Source: Anthropogastromicrobium aceti
Lineage (GTDB): Bacteria > Bacillota > Clostridia > Lachnospirales > Lachnospiraceae
Assembly: GCF_025567095.1 (NCBI RefSeq)
Contig: NZ_JAOQJH010000015.1
Length of the DNA: 64,000 nt
Strand: one strand, 5' to 3'
In this document: in pieces, positions 26,478 to 34,882 of the stretch
Layout of the letters: each line of letters begins with the position of its first letter
Numbering within the stretch: the stretch's first letter is position 1
Program-made: the position numbers and the translations under genes
The notes under the pieces: model-generated
Database searches by the model: none
What the model saw: the letters and a program-made list of their open reading frames with translations, nothing else
Told to the model about the DNA's origin: nothing

Positions 26478-28199
26478 ATGAAAACAAAGCAAAACAAAAA
26501 GAAAAACAGGGAATTTATACACCAATTATACTATAAAAATAGAATAAATTTCATCGTAACCATCATCTTAACGATTGCTATGAGCTCACTAAATCTGATG
26601 ATCTCATGGCTGATTCAGCAGATCATGGACTGCACAGCAAATCAGGATATGCAGGCCCTTGTGCGCAGTGCATGGATTGTCATTATTGTCGTTGTTATTT
26701 ACACAATAGCCAATGTAATGTATAGAGCAGTATATCCAAGATTTTTACAACGAGCCATGCAGCAGTACCGCGATTATGCATTTTCGCGGCTGACACAGAA
26801 AAGTTTGCGCTCTTTTTCAAAAGAAGGCACCGCACTTTACGTTTCCGCGCTGACAAATGACTGCACCTCAATCGAGAACAACTATTTAGCCGCAACTTTC
26901 ACCCTGATTGAGCTTCTCTTTTGTTTTTTGGGTGCATTGATCATGATGCTTTATTATAGTCCGGTGATGTTAGTTCTTGCAGTTGCTTTGTCATTTCTGC
27001 CGGTGGCCGTCTCCATGACGGCAGGAAATCGCCTGACAGAGCAGGAAAAGGAAATTTCTAAAAAAAATGAGCGTTTTGTTTCAATTGTGAATGAGCTTCT
27101 GTCAGGCTTTCCAGTCATCAAAAGCTTTCGTGCAGAGACACAGGCAAGTCGTTTATTTTCACAGCGAAATGAGCAGGCAGAGGAGGCAAAGAAAAATAAG
27201 CGCCGTACCGAGCAACTGATATCACTTCTGGCAAATGATGCGGGAATCATTGCCCAGATGGGAATTTTTCTGGCAGGTGCATGGCTTGCAATTAGCGGCA
27301 AAGGAGTAACAGCTGGTGTTGTAATCGTATTTGTCCAGCTGATGAATTATATTTTAAATCCAATTAGTCAGGTTCCGCTTCTGTGGTCAAACAGAAAGGC
27401 TGCGATTGCACTGATGGAGAAATTGTCAGATGCATTATCGGAGAACGTGCGCGAAGAAGGAAGAGAAAAGCTTAATGGTTTTTCAGAAAAGATCGAAGTG
27501 AAGGATCTGACGTATGGATATGAGCCAGAGAGTCCTGTGTTAAAAGATCTGGATGTTCAGTTTGACGCAGGAAAGAGCTATGCAATTGTAGGAGGATCAG
27601 GAAGCGGAAAATCGACGCTTTTGAATCTTCTGATGGGAAGCAGCAGTAACTATCAGGGCGAGATTTGCATAGATGGTGTTTCAATTAAAAATATTGAAAG
27701 CGAATCGCTCTATCAGCTGATGACATCAGTGCAGCAAAATGTCTTTGTTTTTAATGATACCATAAGAAACAATGTCACTATGTTTCATGAATTTCCAGAT
27801 AAAGAAGTCACATTAGCATTGGAGCGCTCCGGCTTGTCGGAGTTTATCGAAAAACGCGGTGAAGAATTTGTCTGCGGCGAAAATGGCGCGAATCTGTCAG
27901 GCGGTGAGCGTCAGCGAATCAGCATTGCAAGAGCGCTTCTTAGAAAATCACCAATACTTCTGGTTGACGAGGCAACTGCCGCACTTGATGCCGCCACTGC
28001 AAGAGCAGTCAGCTTTTCTATACTGAATCTGGTTGGAATGACAAGAATCGTCGTAACGCATCGCCTAGAGGAAGCGATTCTTCGCCGCTATGATAAAATC
28101 CTTGTCATGAAGAATGGAACAATCTGCGAGCAGGGAAATTTCGATACGCTTATGCAGCAAAAAGGACAATTTTATTCCCTGTTTCAGATTGCGCACTGA
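26478..28199 (+). CDS. ABC exporter, fused membrane and ATPase domains
   Basis: This 573-residue half-transporter has about six membrane helices (residues 20-310) and a C-terminal nucleotide-binding domain. Walker A reads GGSGSGKST, the signature motif LSGGERQR, Walker B ILLVDEATAALD, and the H-loop VTHRL. It would act as a homodimer or with an unseen partner, exporting a peptide, lipid or drug. It lies 72 bases behind the broken XRE gene and may have been its target. The substrate cannot be deduced. Confidence 0.92.
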   Translation: MKTKQNKKKNREFIHQLYYKNRINFIVTIILTIAMSSLNLMISWLIQQIMDCTANQDMQALVRSAWIVIIVVVIYTIANVMYRAVYPRFLQRAMQQYRDYAFSRLTQKSLRSFSKEGTALYVSALTNDCTSIENNYLAATFTLIELLFCFLGALIMMLYYSPVMLVLAVALSFLPVAVSMTAGNRLTEQEKEISKKNERFVSIVNELLSGFPVIKSFRAETQASRLFSQRNEQAEEAKKNKRRTEQLISLLANDAGIIAQMGIFLAGAWLAISGKGVTAGVVIVFVQLMNYILNPISQVPLLWSNRKAAIALMEKLSDALSENVREEGREKLNGFSEKIEVKDLTYGYEPESPVLKDLDVQFDAGKSYAIVGGSGSGKSTLLNLLMGSSSNYQGEICIDGVSIKNIESESLYQLMTSVQQNVFVFNDTIRNNVTMFHEFPDKEVTLALERSGLSEFIEKRGEEFVCGENGANLSGGERQRISIARALLRKSPILLVDEATAALDAATARAVSFSILNLVGMTRIVVTHRLEEAILRRYDKILVMKNGTICEQGNFDTLMQQKGQFYSLFQIAH

Positions 28200-28209
28200 A
28201 GATAAATAA

Positions 28210-28418
28210 CTCTTGGTGTTACTGTTCATGGATAAGCCAATATTTACAGCAAAGCCCGAAGGTGAATGGATTTCACGAGCCGGACACTTGGAGCAGGTCT
28301 TTCAAAGTAATGTATGATAAGAAAGAACATAAAAGGAACCTGCGGAGTTTGGTCCGGCGACGAAACCATTACACCGCAGGGCTTTCGTAGCATGACGCAT
28401 GAACTGTAACCTCTTGGT
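28210..28418. mobile_element. MITE-like element with 8-bp target duplication
   Basis: The core at 28218-28410 (193 bp) is bounded by inverted repeats GTTACTGTTCATG (28218-28230) and CATGAACTGTAAC (28398-28410), matching at 12 of 13 positions. Directly outside each end is an identical octamer CTCTTGGT (28210-28217 and 28411-28418), as expected for a target-site duplication. It encodes no transposase. Inside is a possible stem CCTGCGG (28339-28345) with CCGCAGG (28374-28380). Eight-base duplications occur with several IS families, including IS66 and ISL3, but the parent is not identified. It fills most of the 318-base gap. Confidence 0.75.
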
Positions 28419-28517
28419 TAAAATATCAAATTCTCAGTTGCTCTCTTGCAATATCCTCCCAAATGGAATATTATAAAATTAGCGAAATTACGAGCAAAGA
28501 AGGGAGAACAAAGAGGC

Positions 28518-29033
28518 ATGGAAGTTCTTGTAGTTGTAGATATGCAAAACGATTTTATTGATGGGTCACTTGGCACTAAGGAGGCTGTTTCAATAGTGCC
28601 GAAGGTGGCAGATAAGATTAAGAACTTTAAAGGATTGATTCTTGCAACAAGAGATACACATGAAGAAAATTACTTAAGTACACAGGAAGGAACTAATCTT
28701 CCAGTGCAGCATTGCATCCGCGATACGAGAGGATGGGAGCTGAATGACGAGATCGCGTCACTGATTGATGGAAATCCGATTGACAAGCCTACATTTGGAA
28801 GTGTGGAACTCGGAAAACGTCTTGTGGCACTTAATGAGCAGATGGGAATTGACAAGATCACATTTGTGGGACTTTGTACTGATATATGCGTCATTTCTAA
28901 TGCAATTCTGGTAAAGGCATTTTTGCCGGAGGTTCCGATTGAGGTAGATGCATCATGCTGCGCAGGTGTGACACCAGAGAGCCATGAGCGTGCGCTTCGG
29001 GCAATGGAGAGCTGTCAGATCACAATTATATAG
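28518..29033 (+). CDS. Nicotinamidase-related cysteine hydrolase (isochorismatase family)
   Basis: This 171-residue enzyme has the catalytic Asp8 (VVVDMQNDF), Lys90 (DKPTFGS) and Cys124 (GLCTDICV) of the family. A metal site typical of nicotinamidases is also seen (RDTHEEN, Asp46 and His48). It probably deamidates nicotinamide to nicotinate for NAD salvage. Start ATG 28518 follows AGAGG. It ends 15 bases before the esterase gene. The length is slightly short for PncA, so another small amide is possible. Confidence 0.85.
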   Translation: MEVLVVVDMQNDFIDGSLGTKEAVSIVPKVADKIKNFKGLILATRDTHEENYLSTQEGTNLPVQHCIRDTRGWELNDEIASLIDGNPIDKPTFGSVELGKRLVALNEQMGIDKITFVGLCTDICVISNAILVKAFLPEVPIEVDASCCAGVTPESHERALRAMESCQITII

Positions 29034-29048
29034 TGGGAGGTATCCGAA

Positions 29049-30605
29049 ATGGAGAAAGAATTTGTATTTAAAAAAGGAAGTGTTGTCGTAGAGACAAATA
29101 AGGGAAAGGTACGTGGCTATGCCTACAATGGAGTGTCTGTGTTTAAGGGTATTCCGTATGCAAAGGCGAAGCGTTTCCATGCACCAGAGCCGCTTGAAGC
29201 ATGGGAAGGTGAGCTTGATGCGACAAGCTTTGGCTATGTGTGTCCGCTTCTTGATATGCCAAAGCCAGCAGGTGAGGTGTTTGTACCGCATCGCTACTGG
29301 GTTATGGATGAGGATTGTTTGAATCTGAATATATGGACACCATCATGTGATGAAAAGAAGCGTCCTGTTCTAGTATGGTTTCACGGCGGCGGCTTTGAAG
29401 CTGGTTCTTCAATTGAGCACATTGCGTATGAGGGTGAAAACATGAGCAGAAGAGGTGATGCAGTTGTTGTATCAATCAATCACCGCTTAAATGTGCTTGG
29501 ATATTTTGATTTGTCTGCATTTGGATCAGAGTATGCCAATTCAGGAAATGCCGGAATGGATGATATCATTGCGTCACTAAAATGGATGCAGGAAAATATT
29601 GAGAAATTTGGCGGAGATCCAAAGAACGTCACAGTATTTGGTCAGTCAGGCGGCGGCGCAAAGGTGACAACGCTTCTTCAGATGCCGGCAGCAGATGGAC
29701 TTTTTGCAAAGGGAATTAACATGAGTGGAGTAATCAATGATTTGATGCCAAAACGTGGACAGAGCGGAAAAGAAATCGCAGAGGCTGTTATGGAAGAGCT
29801 TGGCGTAAGCAGTGTGAAAGAACTTGAAAAGGTACCATATGCACAGCTTGCAGCCGCTTATTTAAAGGTGCGTCCAACATTTCAGGCACAGGGAAAATAT
29901 AGCGGCGGTGCCCCGATCCCGAATGAATTTTATGTGGGCGATCCAAGCGATGTAGGTTTTCGTAAGGAAAGCAGTAATGTTGCACTTATGGTTGGAAGTG
30001 TATTTGGCGAGTTCTTCACATTTGCACCGATGCCGTTTGACAGAAACCACATGACAAAAGAAGAAGGTGAAAAGGTCGTTGAAAAGGTAATGGGAGAAAA
30101 GGCGGCATCAGAGCTTCTTCCACTCTTTGAAAAAGCATATCCGACACATAATCCTGTCGATCTGACTGTGCTTGACAGCATTGTTCGTGTACCGCTTCTT
30201 GACTATGTAAAAGAGCGCAGCAAAATGAACGCACAGACATATTCATATATGTTTGATCTTGAACTGCCGCTTGATGGCGGCTGGGTTCCGTGGCATTGTG
30301 CAGATATTCCGTATGTCTTTGCAAACACATCATTCACGCCATATACACAGGAAGCAGGCGTTACAGAGCGCGTCGAGACAGAGATTTTTGACAGTGTGAT
30401 GTCATTTGCGCGCACAGGTGATCCAAACAACAGCGCAATTCCGAATTGGCCGGCATGCACACCAGATCATATCTATACGCTTGTGACTTCAAAGAATACG
30501 CGTGTTGAGTGCAATTATGATGATGAGCTTATGAAGGTTATTCCAAAATATCGTCCTACTGATTTGCGCAACCATAGCGAAGAAGAAGGACAGATTCAGC
30601 ATTGA
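29049..30605 (+). CDS. Carboxylesterase type B
   Basis: This 518-residue alpha/beta hydrolase has the oxyanion-hole segment VWFHGGGFEAGS and the nucleophile elbow FGQSGGGAK (Ser about 202). EDCLNLNIWTP is the type B signature, and the catalytic His region reads VPWHCADIPYVF. No signal peptide is seen, so it is intracellular. It hydrolyses esters of unknown identity, like PnbA of Bacillus. GGGAGG precedes the ATG. It is probably co-transcribed with the nicotinamidase-like gene. Confidence 0.92.
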   Translation: MEKEFVFKKGSVVVETNKGKVRGYAYNGVSVFKGIPYAKAKRFHAPEPLEAWEGELDATSFGYVCPLLDMPKPAGEVFVPHRYWVMDEDCLNLNIWTPSCDEKKRPVLVWFHGGGFEAGSSIEHIAYEGENMSRRGDAVVVSINHRLNVLGYFDLSAFGSEYANSGNAGMDDIIASLKWMQENIEKFGGDPKNVTVFGQSGGGAKVTTLLQMPAADGLFAKGINMSGVINDLMPKRGQSGKEIAEAVMEELGVSSVKELEKVPYAQLAAAYLKVRPTFQAQGKYSGGAPIPNEFYVGDPSDVGFRKESSNVALMVGSVFGEFFTFAPMPFDRNHMTKEEGEKVVEKVMGEKAASELLPLFEKAYPTHNPVDLTVLDSIVRVPLLDYVKERSKMNAQTYSYMFDLELPLDGGWVPWHCADIPYVFANTSFTPYTQEAGVTERVETEIFDSVMSFARTGDPNNSAIPNWPACTPDHIYTLVTSKNTRVECNYDDELMKVIPKYRPTDLRNHSEEEGQIQH

Positions 30606-30612
30606 TTTAAAT

Positions 30613-30635
30613 AGGCAGGCCGTGATGGCCTGCCT
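30613..30635. terminator. Bidirectional hairpin between esterase and Nudix gene
   Basis: A perfect 9-bp stem AGGCAGGCC / GGCCTGCCT with a GTGAT loop sits between two convergent genes, followed on the plus strand by a T-rich tract. Confidence 0.75.
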
Positions 30636-30639
30636 TCTA

Positions 30640-31704
30640 TTATTTTTCCAGCGCATTTTTAAGAATCTGCAGTTCATCATAGTACAGACAGTATCCTGGT
30701 GCATCATTTTTAACATCTTCCATCAGTTGATTTAGGTCAAACCATTTTACTGACTGGATTTCTGACTCCTGCAGCACAAGATCGTTGATCTGCACAGGTT
30801 TTGTGTAGAGATACAGCGTACTAAATTCATGGTTGTGAAATGGTTTTCCATAAAAGATACTGTGGCTGTTTCCTTCATGTGTGCCAATAGGAATAAGATC
30901 GCTAGGTGAAGCCTTGATTCCAAGTTCTTCTGAGAGTTCACGAATCGCAGAATCAAGAACAGAGCTTCCTGCTGGAACATGACCGGCAGACGAGATATCA
31001 TAGCAGTCCGGGAAAGAATCTTTGTCGTGGCTTCGCTTTTGGAGAAGCAATTCATAGGCAGGCTTATTTTGTGAAGTGCCGGCTTGTGTGTCAGAAGCGA
31101 TTCCATCCTTTGCCTCAACAGGACGCACAATCCACACATGACCAGTTCTGTGCGGTGTATCAAGAAGATGGCACAAAGAACGCTCCCTTGTCAGTCCTGT
31201 CGGTACACCGTTTTCATCTAGGATATCGAAAAGCTCAAGCTTTTTGCCATTTAGATTTGCGTCAATAAGGCGGTGCTCATTTACCTGATCATAAGTGAGT
31301 TTCAATGAAAAGAAAGATGCATCTTCCAGCAACAGCTTAAAAAAGATAAGATCCCCTTCAAACAAATTTAGCGTCAGCAATTTATCCTTTGGAACCCACT
31401 TAAGCTCGCCTTCATTACAGGAGGTCATTTCACCTTCAAAGCCATCAGCCGTATAGAGGCAGACATATTCGCATATATCGCGGTAAACAAATGTCAGAAT
31501 ACCGCGCATTTTGTAGGAAGTCAGTGTGAGTCCGGTTTCTTCCTTAACTTCGCGCAGCAGACAATCATCAGGACTTTCATTTTCTTCAAAGTGACCGCCA
31601 ACACCAATCCACATATCTTTATTAAAATCATGTTCCTTTTTTGTGCGATGCAGCATCAGATAATGATCATCGCGCTCTAAATAGCAAAGTGTAGTAAATT
31701 CCAT
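30640..31704 (-). CDS. Fusion of two Nudix domains (MutT-like plus IPP-isomerase-like)
   Basis: This 354-residue protein has two Nudix hydrolase domains. The N-terminal one (about residues 1-140) carries a full Nudix box, GHFEENESPDDCLLREVKEE, and resembles 8-oxo-dGTP diphosphatases. The second begins with LFDILDENGVPTG near residue 160, like isopentenyl-diphosphate-isomerase-type Nudix proteins. Its box reads GHVPAGSSVLDSAIRELSEE, where one conserved Glu is Ser. I chose ATG 31704 because an earlier TTG lies within the AAAGGAC ribosome site. Roles in nucleotide-pool cleaning are inferred from family only. Confidence 0.85.
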   Translation of the reverse strand: MEFTTLCYLERDDHYLMLHRTKKEHDFNKDMWIGVGGHFEENESPDDCLLREVKEETGLTLTSYKMRGILTFVYRDICEYVCLYTADGFEGEMTSCNEGELKWVPKDKLLTLNLFEGDLIFFKLLLEDASFFSLKLTYDQVNEHRLIDANLNGKKLELFDILDENGVPTGLTRERSLCHLLDTPHRTGHVWIVRPVEAKDGIASDTQAGTSQNKPAYELLLQKRSHDKDSFPDCYDISSAGHVPAGSSVLDSAIRELSEELGIKASPSDLIPIGTHEGNSHSIFYGKPFHNHEFSTLYLYTKPVQINDLVLQESEIQSVKWFDLNQLMEDVKNDAPGYCLYYDELQILKNALEK

Positions 31705-31771
31705 AGCATTTTGTCCTTTCAACCTGTGTTTCGTTTATCGTAGCACAGATCACAAGATACAGCAATAAGGG

Positions 31772-31813
31772 TGTCGAAATACGCGATTGAAATTAGTTGA
31801 AGATTTTGTCGAA
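31772..31813 (+). promoter_or_regulatory. Two Spo0A-box-like motifs
   Basis: Exact TGTCGAA heptamers occur at 31772-31778 and 31807-31813 on the same strand, in the gap between the Nudix gene and the small ORF. They match the core of the Spo0A binding box. A palindromic CTGCAC-GAAAA-GTGCAG hairpin lies shortly downstream. Confidence 0.4.
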
Positions 31814-31925
31814 ACCTAGTAGGATAAAACTGCACGAAAAGTGCAGAATTGTTGAACGAGGAAACTGCGAAAGACTAGAAAAGTGAAAGAATACTTTACG
31901 CGAATGAATAATGAAGGGAGAAACC

Positions 31926-32129
31926 ATGACGCAGGATGAAAAAATATATAAAGAAGCAGCAAAGGCGCTGATAGGATATTACTCATGGCATATGGATGAG
32001 CTCTTAGAGCTTTATAATGCGATGGGACAAACGCATGAGAAGGATTTATCTAAGCTTCATCTTAAGATAGAGGGCGATGGCGCATATATCTGGATGGATG
32101 GACTTCATACTTATTTCATTAAACTGTAA
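31926..32129 (+). CDS. Small conserved-looking hypothetical protein
   Basis: This 67-residue protein (begins MTQDEKIYKEAAKALIGYYS) is mostly helical and acidic, with many aromatic residues, ending in an IWMDGLHTYFIKL segment. No signal peptide or membrane helix is visible. ATG 31926 follows GAAGGGAG at good spacing. Nothing in it identifies a function. The Spo0A-like boxes upstream hint at stationary-phase or sporulation control. Confidence 0.65.
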   Translation: MTQDEKIYKEAAKALIGYYSWHMDELLELYNAMGQTHEKDLSKLHLKIEGDGAYIWMDGLHTYFIKL

Positions 32130-32147
32130 GATTACGGTAATGGAAAT

Positions 32148-32261
32148 TTCCTCACAGTTGTGGTAGAATAAAAAAAACAAGCAGATGGGAAGCCAGACTG
32201 CATTCATGGAAAATAGTGGCATACAGAAAACTGTTATGCGACATTTCAGAACTGTGAGGAA
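32148..32261 (+). promoter_or_regulatory. Leader with long-range inverted repeat covering the CBS-gene ribosome site
   Basis: A perfect 12-bp inverted repeat, TTCCTCACAGTT (32148-32159) and AACTGTGAGGAA (32250-32261), encloses 90 bases. The right arm contains the GAGGAA ribosome site of the next gene. If both arms are transcribed, pairing would hide the ribosome site. Confidence 0.45.
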
Positions 32262-32266
32262 GCAAA

Positions 32267-32728
32267 ATGAATTTAATGACATTATTAAAACCAAAGGGAG
32301 AGATTGAGTATCTTCACAAGGAGGATACGCTGCGTCAGGGACTTGAGCGTATGAGAATATATGGCTACACTGCGCTGCCGGTTATCGATGAGGATGGCTG
32401 TTATGCCGGATCGGTAAACGAGGGCGATTTTTTATGGTATATGTTAACATATCACAAATGTGACATGCAGGAGCTGGAGAGCTTTCAAATCAAAGAGATT
32501 ATCCGTAAGGACTGGATGCCGCCAGTATATGTGTATGCGACAATAGATGAGATGATTGAGCGTGCATCCAATCAAAATTATGTACCAGTTGTAGATGATC
32601 GCAATGTTTTCATTGGCATCATTACAAGACGTGATATTATTAACGCATTTCGTCGCCAGCAGGATCAGCAGGCAAATCAAAATGAGGGAATAAAGGTACA
32701 AACAGAAAGGATAATGCATGTGGTATGA
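32267..32728 (+). CDS. CBS-domain protein
   Basis: This 153-residue protein has two CBS motifs. The first is about residues 15-70 (LRQGLERMRIYGYTALPVID) and the second about 85-140 (IDEMIERASNQNYVPVVDDRNVFIGIITRRDII). Paired CBS modules bind adenine nucleotides and act as regulatory sensors. Its TGA overlaps the asparaginase ATG (ATGA), so the two are translationally coupled. A regulatory link between them is inference. Confidence 0.88.
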   Translation: MNLMTLLKPKGEIEYLHKEDTLRQGLERMRIYGYTALPVIDEDGCYAGSVNEGDFLWYMLTYHKCDMQELESFQIKEIIRKDWMPPVYVYATIDEMIERASNQNYVPVVDDRNVFIGIITRRDIINAFRRQQDQQANQNEGIKVQTERIMHVV

Positions 32729-33729
32729 GAAAGATATTACTTATTGGAACGGGCGGAACAATCGCTTGCGGACACAGTGATGATGGATTAAAACCGCTTC
32801 TCACGCCAGAGCAGCTTCTGTCGTATGTGCAGGATTCAAAGGAATTTTGTGAAACGGACACTATTCAGCTGATGAATCTTGACAGTACAAACATCGAACC
32901 AAAGCATTGGCTTGCTATGGCAGCCTGCATTGAAACACATTATGACGAGTATGATGGTTTTGTCATTTGTCATGGAACGGACACGATGGCATTTACGGCG
33001 GCAGCACTCTCTTATCTGATTCAGCATTCACCAAAGCCGATTGTTATTACAGGAGCACAGCATCCAATAGACTTAGAGGATACTGATGCGAGAGTAAATC
33101 TTATGGATAGTCTCAGGTTTGCAGCAAGCGAAAAGGCACATGATGTATGTGTTGTATTTGATGGGAAAATTATTGCCGGAACACGTGCAAAGAAGGAGCA
33201 CAGCAAGAGCTATAATGCATTTGCAAGTGTCAATTATCCATATCTTGGCATGATTAGTGACGGACGTGTTCTTTTGTATTTTGAAGAGCCAAAAGAGATG
33301 GGACCTGTACAGTTTTATCATGATATGACTGCATCAGTAGGATTAGTTAAGCTGGTGCCGTCTATGCCTGCTGATATTCTTGATTATGTGGCAGGACGAT
33401 GTGATGCAGTAATCATCGAGGCATTTGGTGTCGGTGGTCTTCCTGTTTACGAGCATGGAAGCTTTTTCGATGTGGTACATAAGTGGACACATGAGGGAAA
33501 GGTGTTTGTCATGGCTACACAGGTTGCCAGAGAAGGCAGCAATCTTGCTGTATATGAGGTTGGAAAGAAGGTAAAGGAAGAGGCAGGTGTCATGGAGGCA
33601 TATGATATGACACTAGAAGCTGTTCTAACAAAGCTTATGTGGATTTTGCCGCAGACAAAGGACGCAGGACAGGTGAAGAGATTGCTAGGACAATGCATTA
33701 ACAGAGATATTCTTTGGACGCGCAAATAA
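32725..33729 (+). CDS. ansA: L-asparaginase, type I (cytoplasmic)
   Basis: This 334-residue enzyme converts asparagine to aspartate and ammonia. It has both active-site motifs: the N-terminal GTGGTIACG with the catalytic Thr, and VICHGTDTMAFTAAALSYL with the second catalytic Thr and Asp. A Lys is found near FDGKIIAGTRAKKEHS. The absence of a signal peptide supports the cytoplasmic type I form. It overlaps the CBS gene by four bases. Confidence 0.93.
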   Translation: MRKILLIGTGGTIACGHSDDGLKPLLTPEQLLSYVQDSKEFCETDTIQLMNLDSTNIEPKHWLAMAACIETHYDEYDGFVICHGTDTMAFTAAALSYLIQHSPKPIVITGAQHPIDLEDTDARVNLMDSLRFAASEKAHDVCVVFDGKIIAGTRAKKEHSKSYNAFASVNYPYLGMISDGRVLLYFEEPKEMGPVQFYHDMTASVGLVKLVPSMPADILDYVAGRCDAVIIEAFGVGGLPVYEHGSFFDVVHKWTHEGKVFVMATQVAREGSNLAVYEVGKKVKEEAGVMEAYDMTLEAVLTKLMWILPQTKDAGQVKRLLGQCINRDILWTRK

Positions 33730-33813
33730 AAATGATCTGGCATGATATTACCTTATGTTTCATAGGATAGCATAGGCGGTCCGGGAGACAGCCGGAAAGG
33801 CGTAGGTAATTCT

Positions 33814-34875
33814 ATGAATGATTGGGGAATGTCGGTACTTAGTCAGTATCCTGTGACAGTTCGTGCAACGCGAAAGGTACGGGGCGCACTTTTATGTGAT
33901 ACAAAAGAAGGACTGTATCTGCTTTCAGAATACCGTGGAAAACAAGCACGGTTAGAGGCAGAGGCGGCCCTTCTTTTATATCTGGCGGAAAATGGAATGG
34001 TGCACACAGACCAGATCATAAAAAATGAGAAGGAAGAACTGCTCTCTAAAAATGAAGAAGGCACAGGTTATGTGTTAAAAATGTGGTATCCATGGCCAGA
34101 ATGCAGTGTAAGCAGTATTGGTGATCTCGTACAGGCTGTGAATAGTCTTGCGCGGTTGCATGTTTCTATGAGGCGCATGCCAAAGCATCTGCTTATAAAA
34201 CAGGAGAAAGTGCAGTCTGAAGAAAGCAAACAGGATATGACAGAAGACAATGCTGTCACAAATGCACATAAAGAAAGGCAGAGTCTGGCCTGTCAATATG
34301 AAAAGCACAATCGTGAGCTTCGCCGTGTGCGTGCCTATCTGCATCGTAAAAAGAAAAAATCAGTGCTTGAGCAGTTCATCCAAAAAAGCCTTGATGAAAT
34401 GTATAATCAGGCAGACATTGCAGTGCGTGCAATGATGGACGGCGGACTTTATGAGGTGGAGGAACAGGCGAAAAAAGAAGGCCATCTTATACATGGCGCG
34501 TATCATCAGCACAATGTACTTATTGGTCAGGGGCAGACGGCAGCAGTAAATTTTGAACAGTTTCGTGTGGGCTGCCAGATTTGTGATCTGTATCAGTTTA
34601 TTAGAAAAATCATGGAAAAGCATAACTGGAATCAGGAGCTTGGAATGAGGCTGATTCGCGAATATAACAGAGTCCAAAACATGTCACAAAAAGAAATAAG
34701 CCTATTAGGATTTATGATTGCATACCCGGAAAAATATTGGAAACAGGTAAATTTCTATTTTAATAACAGCAAATCGTGGATTTCTGAGAAGAATATCGAG
34801 AAAATAAAAAAGGCAGTGGAACAAAATAGTGTACGCACTGCCTTTGCTGATTGTCTGCTGCAGAAGCAGCTGTAA
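33814..34875 (+). CDS. CotS-like spore coat protein (kinase-fold)
   Basis: This 353-residue protein resembles the CotS/YutH/YsxE spore-coat family, which has an aminoglycoside-phosphotransferase-like fold. The N-terminal VRGALLCDTKEGLYLLSEYRG strand pattern is present. A histidine-rich segment GHLIHGAYHQHNVLIGQG occupies the usual catalytic-loop position, and VNFEQFRVGCQICDLYQFIRK follows. In typical members the last motif is DFD; here it is NFE, so catalysis is doubtful. A charged insert occurs at residues about 125-175. It supports a spore-forming host. The role is inferred. Confidence 0.75.
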   Translation: MNDWGMSVLSQYPVTVRATRKVRGALLCDTKEGLYLLSEYRGKQARLEAEAALLLYLAENGMVHTDQIIKNEKEELLSKNEEGTGYVLKMWYPWPECSVSSIGDLVQAVNSLARLHVSMRRMPKHLLIKQEKVQSEESKQDMTEDNAVTNAHKERQSLACQYEKHNRELRRVRAYLHRKKKKSVLEQFIQKSLDEMYNQADIAVRAMMDGGLYEVEEQAKKEGHLIHGAYHQHNVLIGQGQTAAVNFEQFRVGCQICDLYQFIRKIMEKHNWNQELGMRLIREYNRVQNMSQKEISLLGFMIAYPEKYWKQVNFYFNNSKSWISEKNIEKIKKAVEQNSVRTAFADCLLQKQL

Positions 34876-34882
34876 AAGTTAA

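Noticed and set aside
28218..28410. Riboswitch before the nicotinamidase-like gene
   Set aside because: The inverted ends with an exact 8-bp duplication explain the region better as an inserted element.
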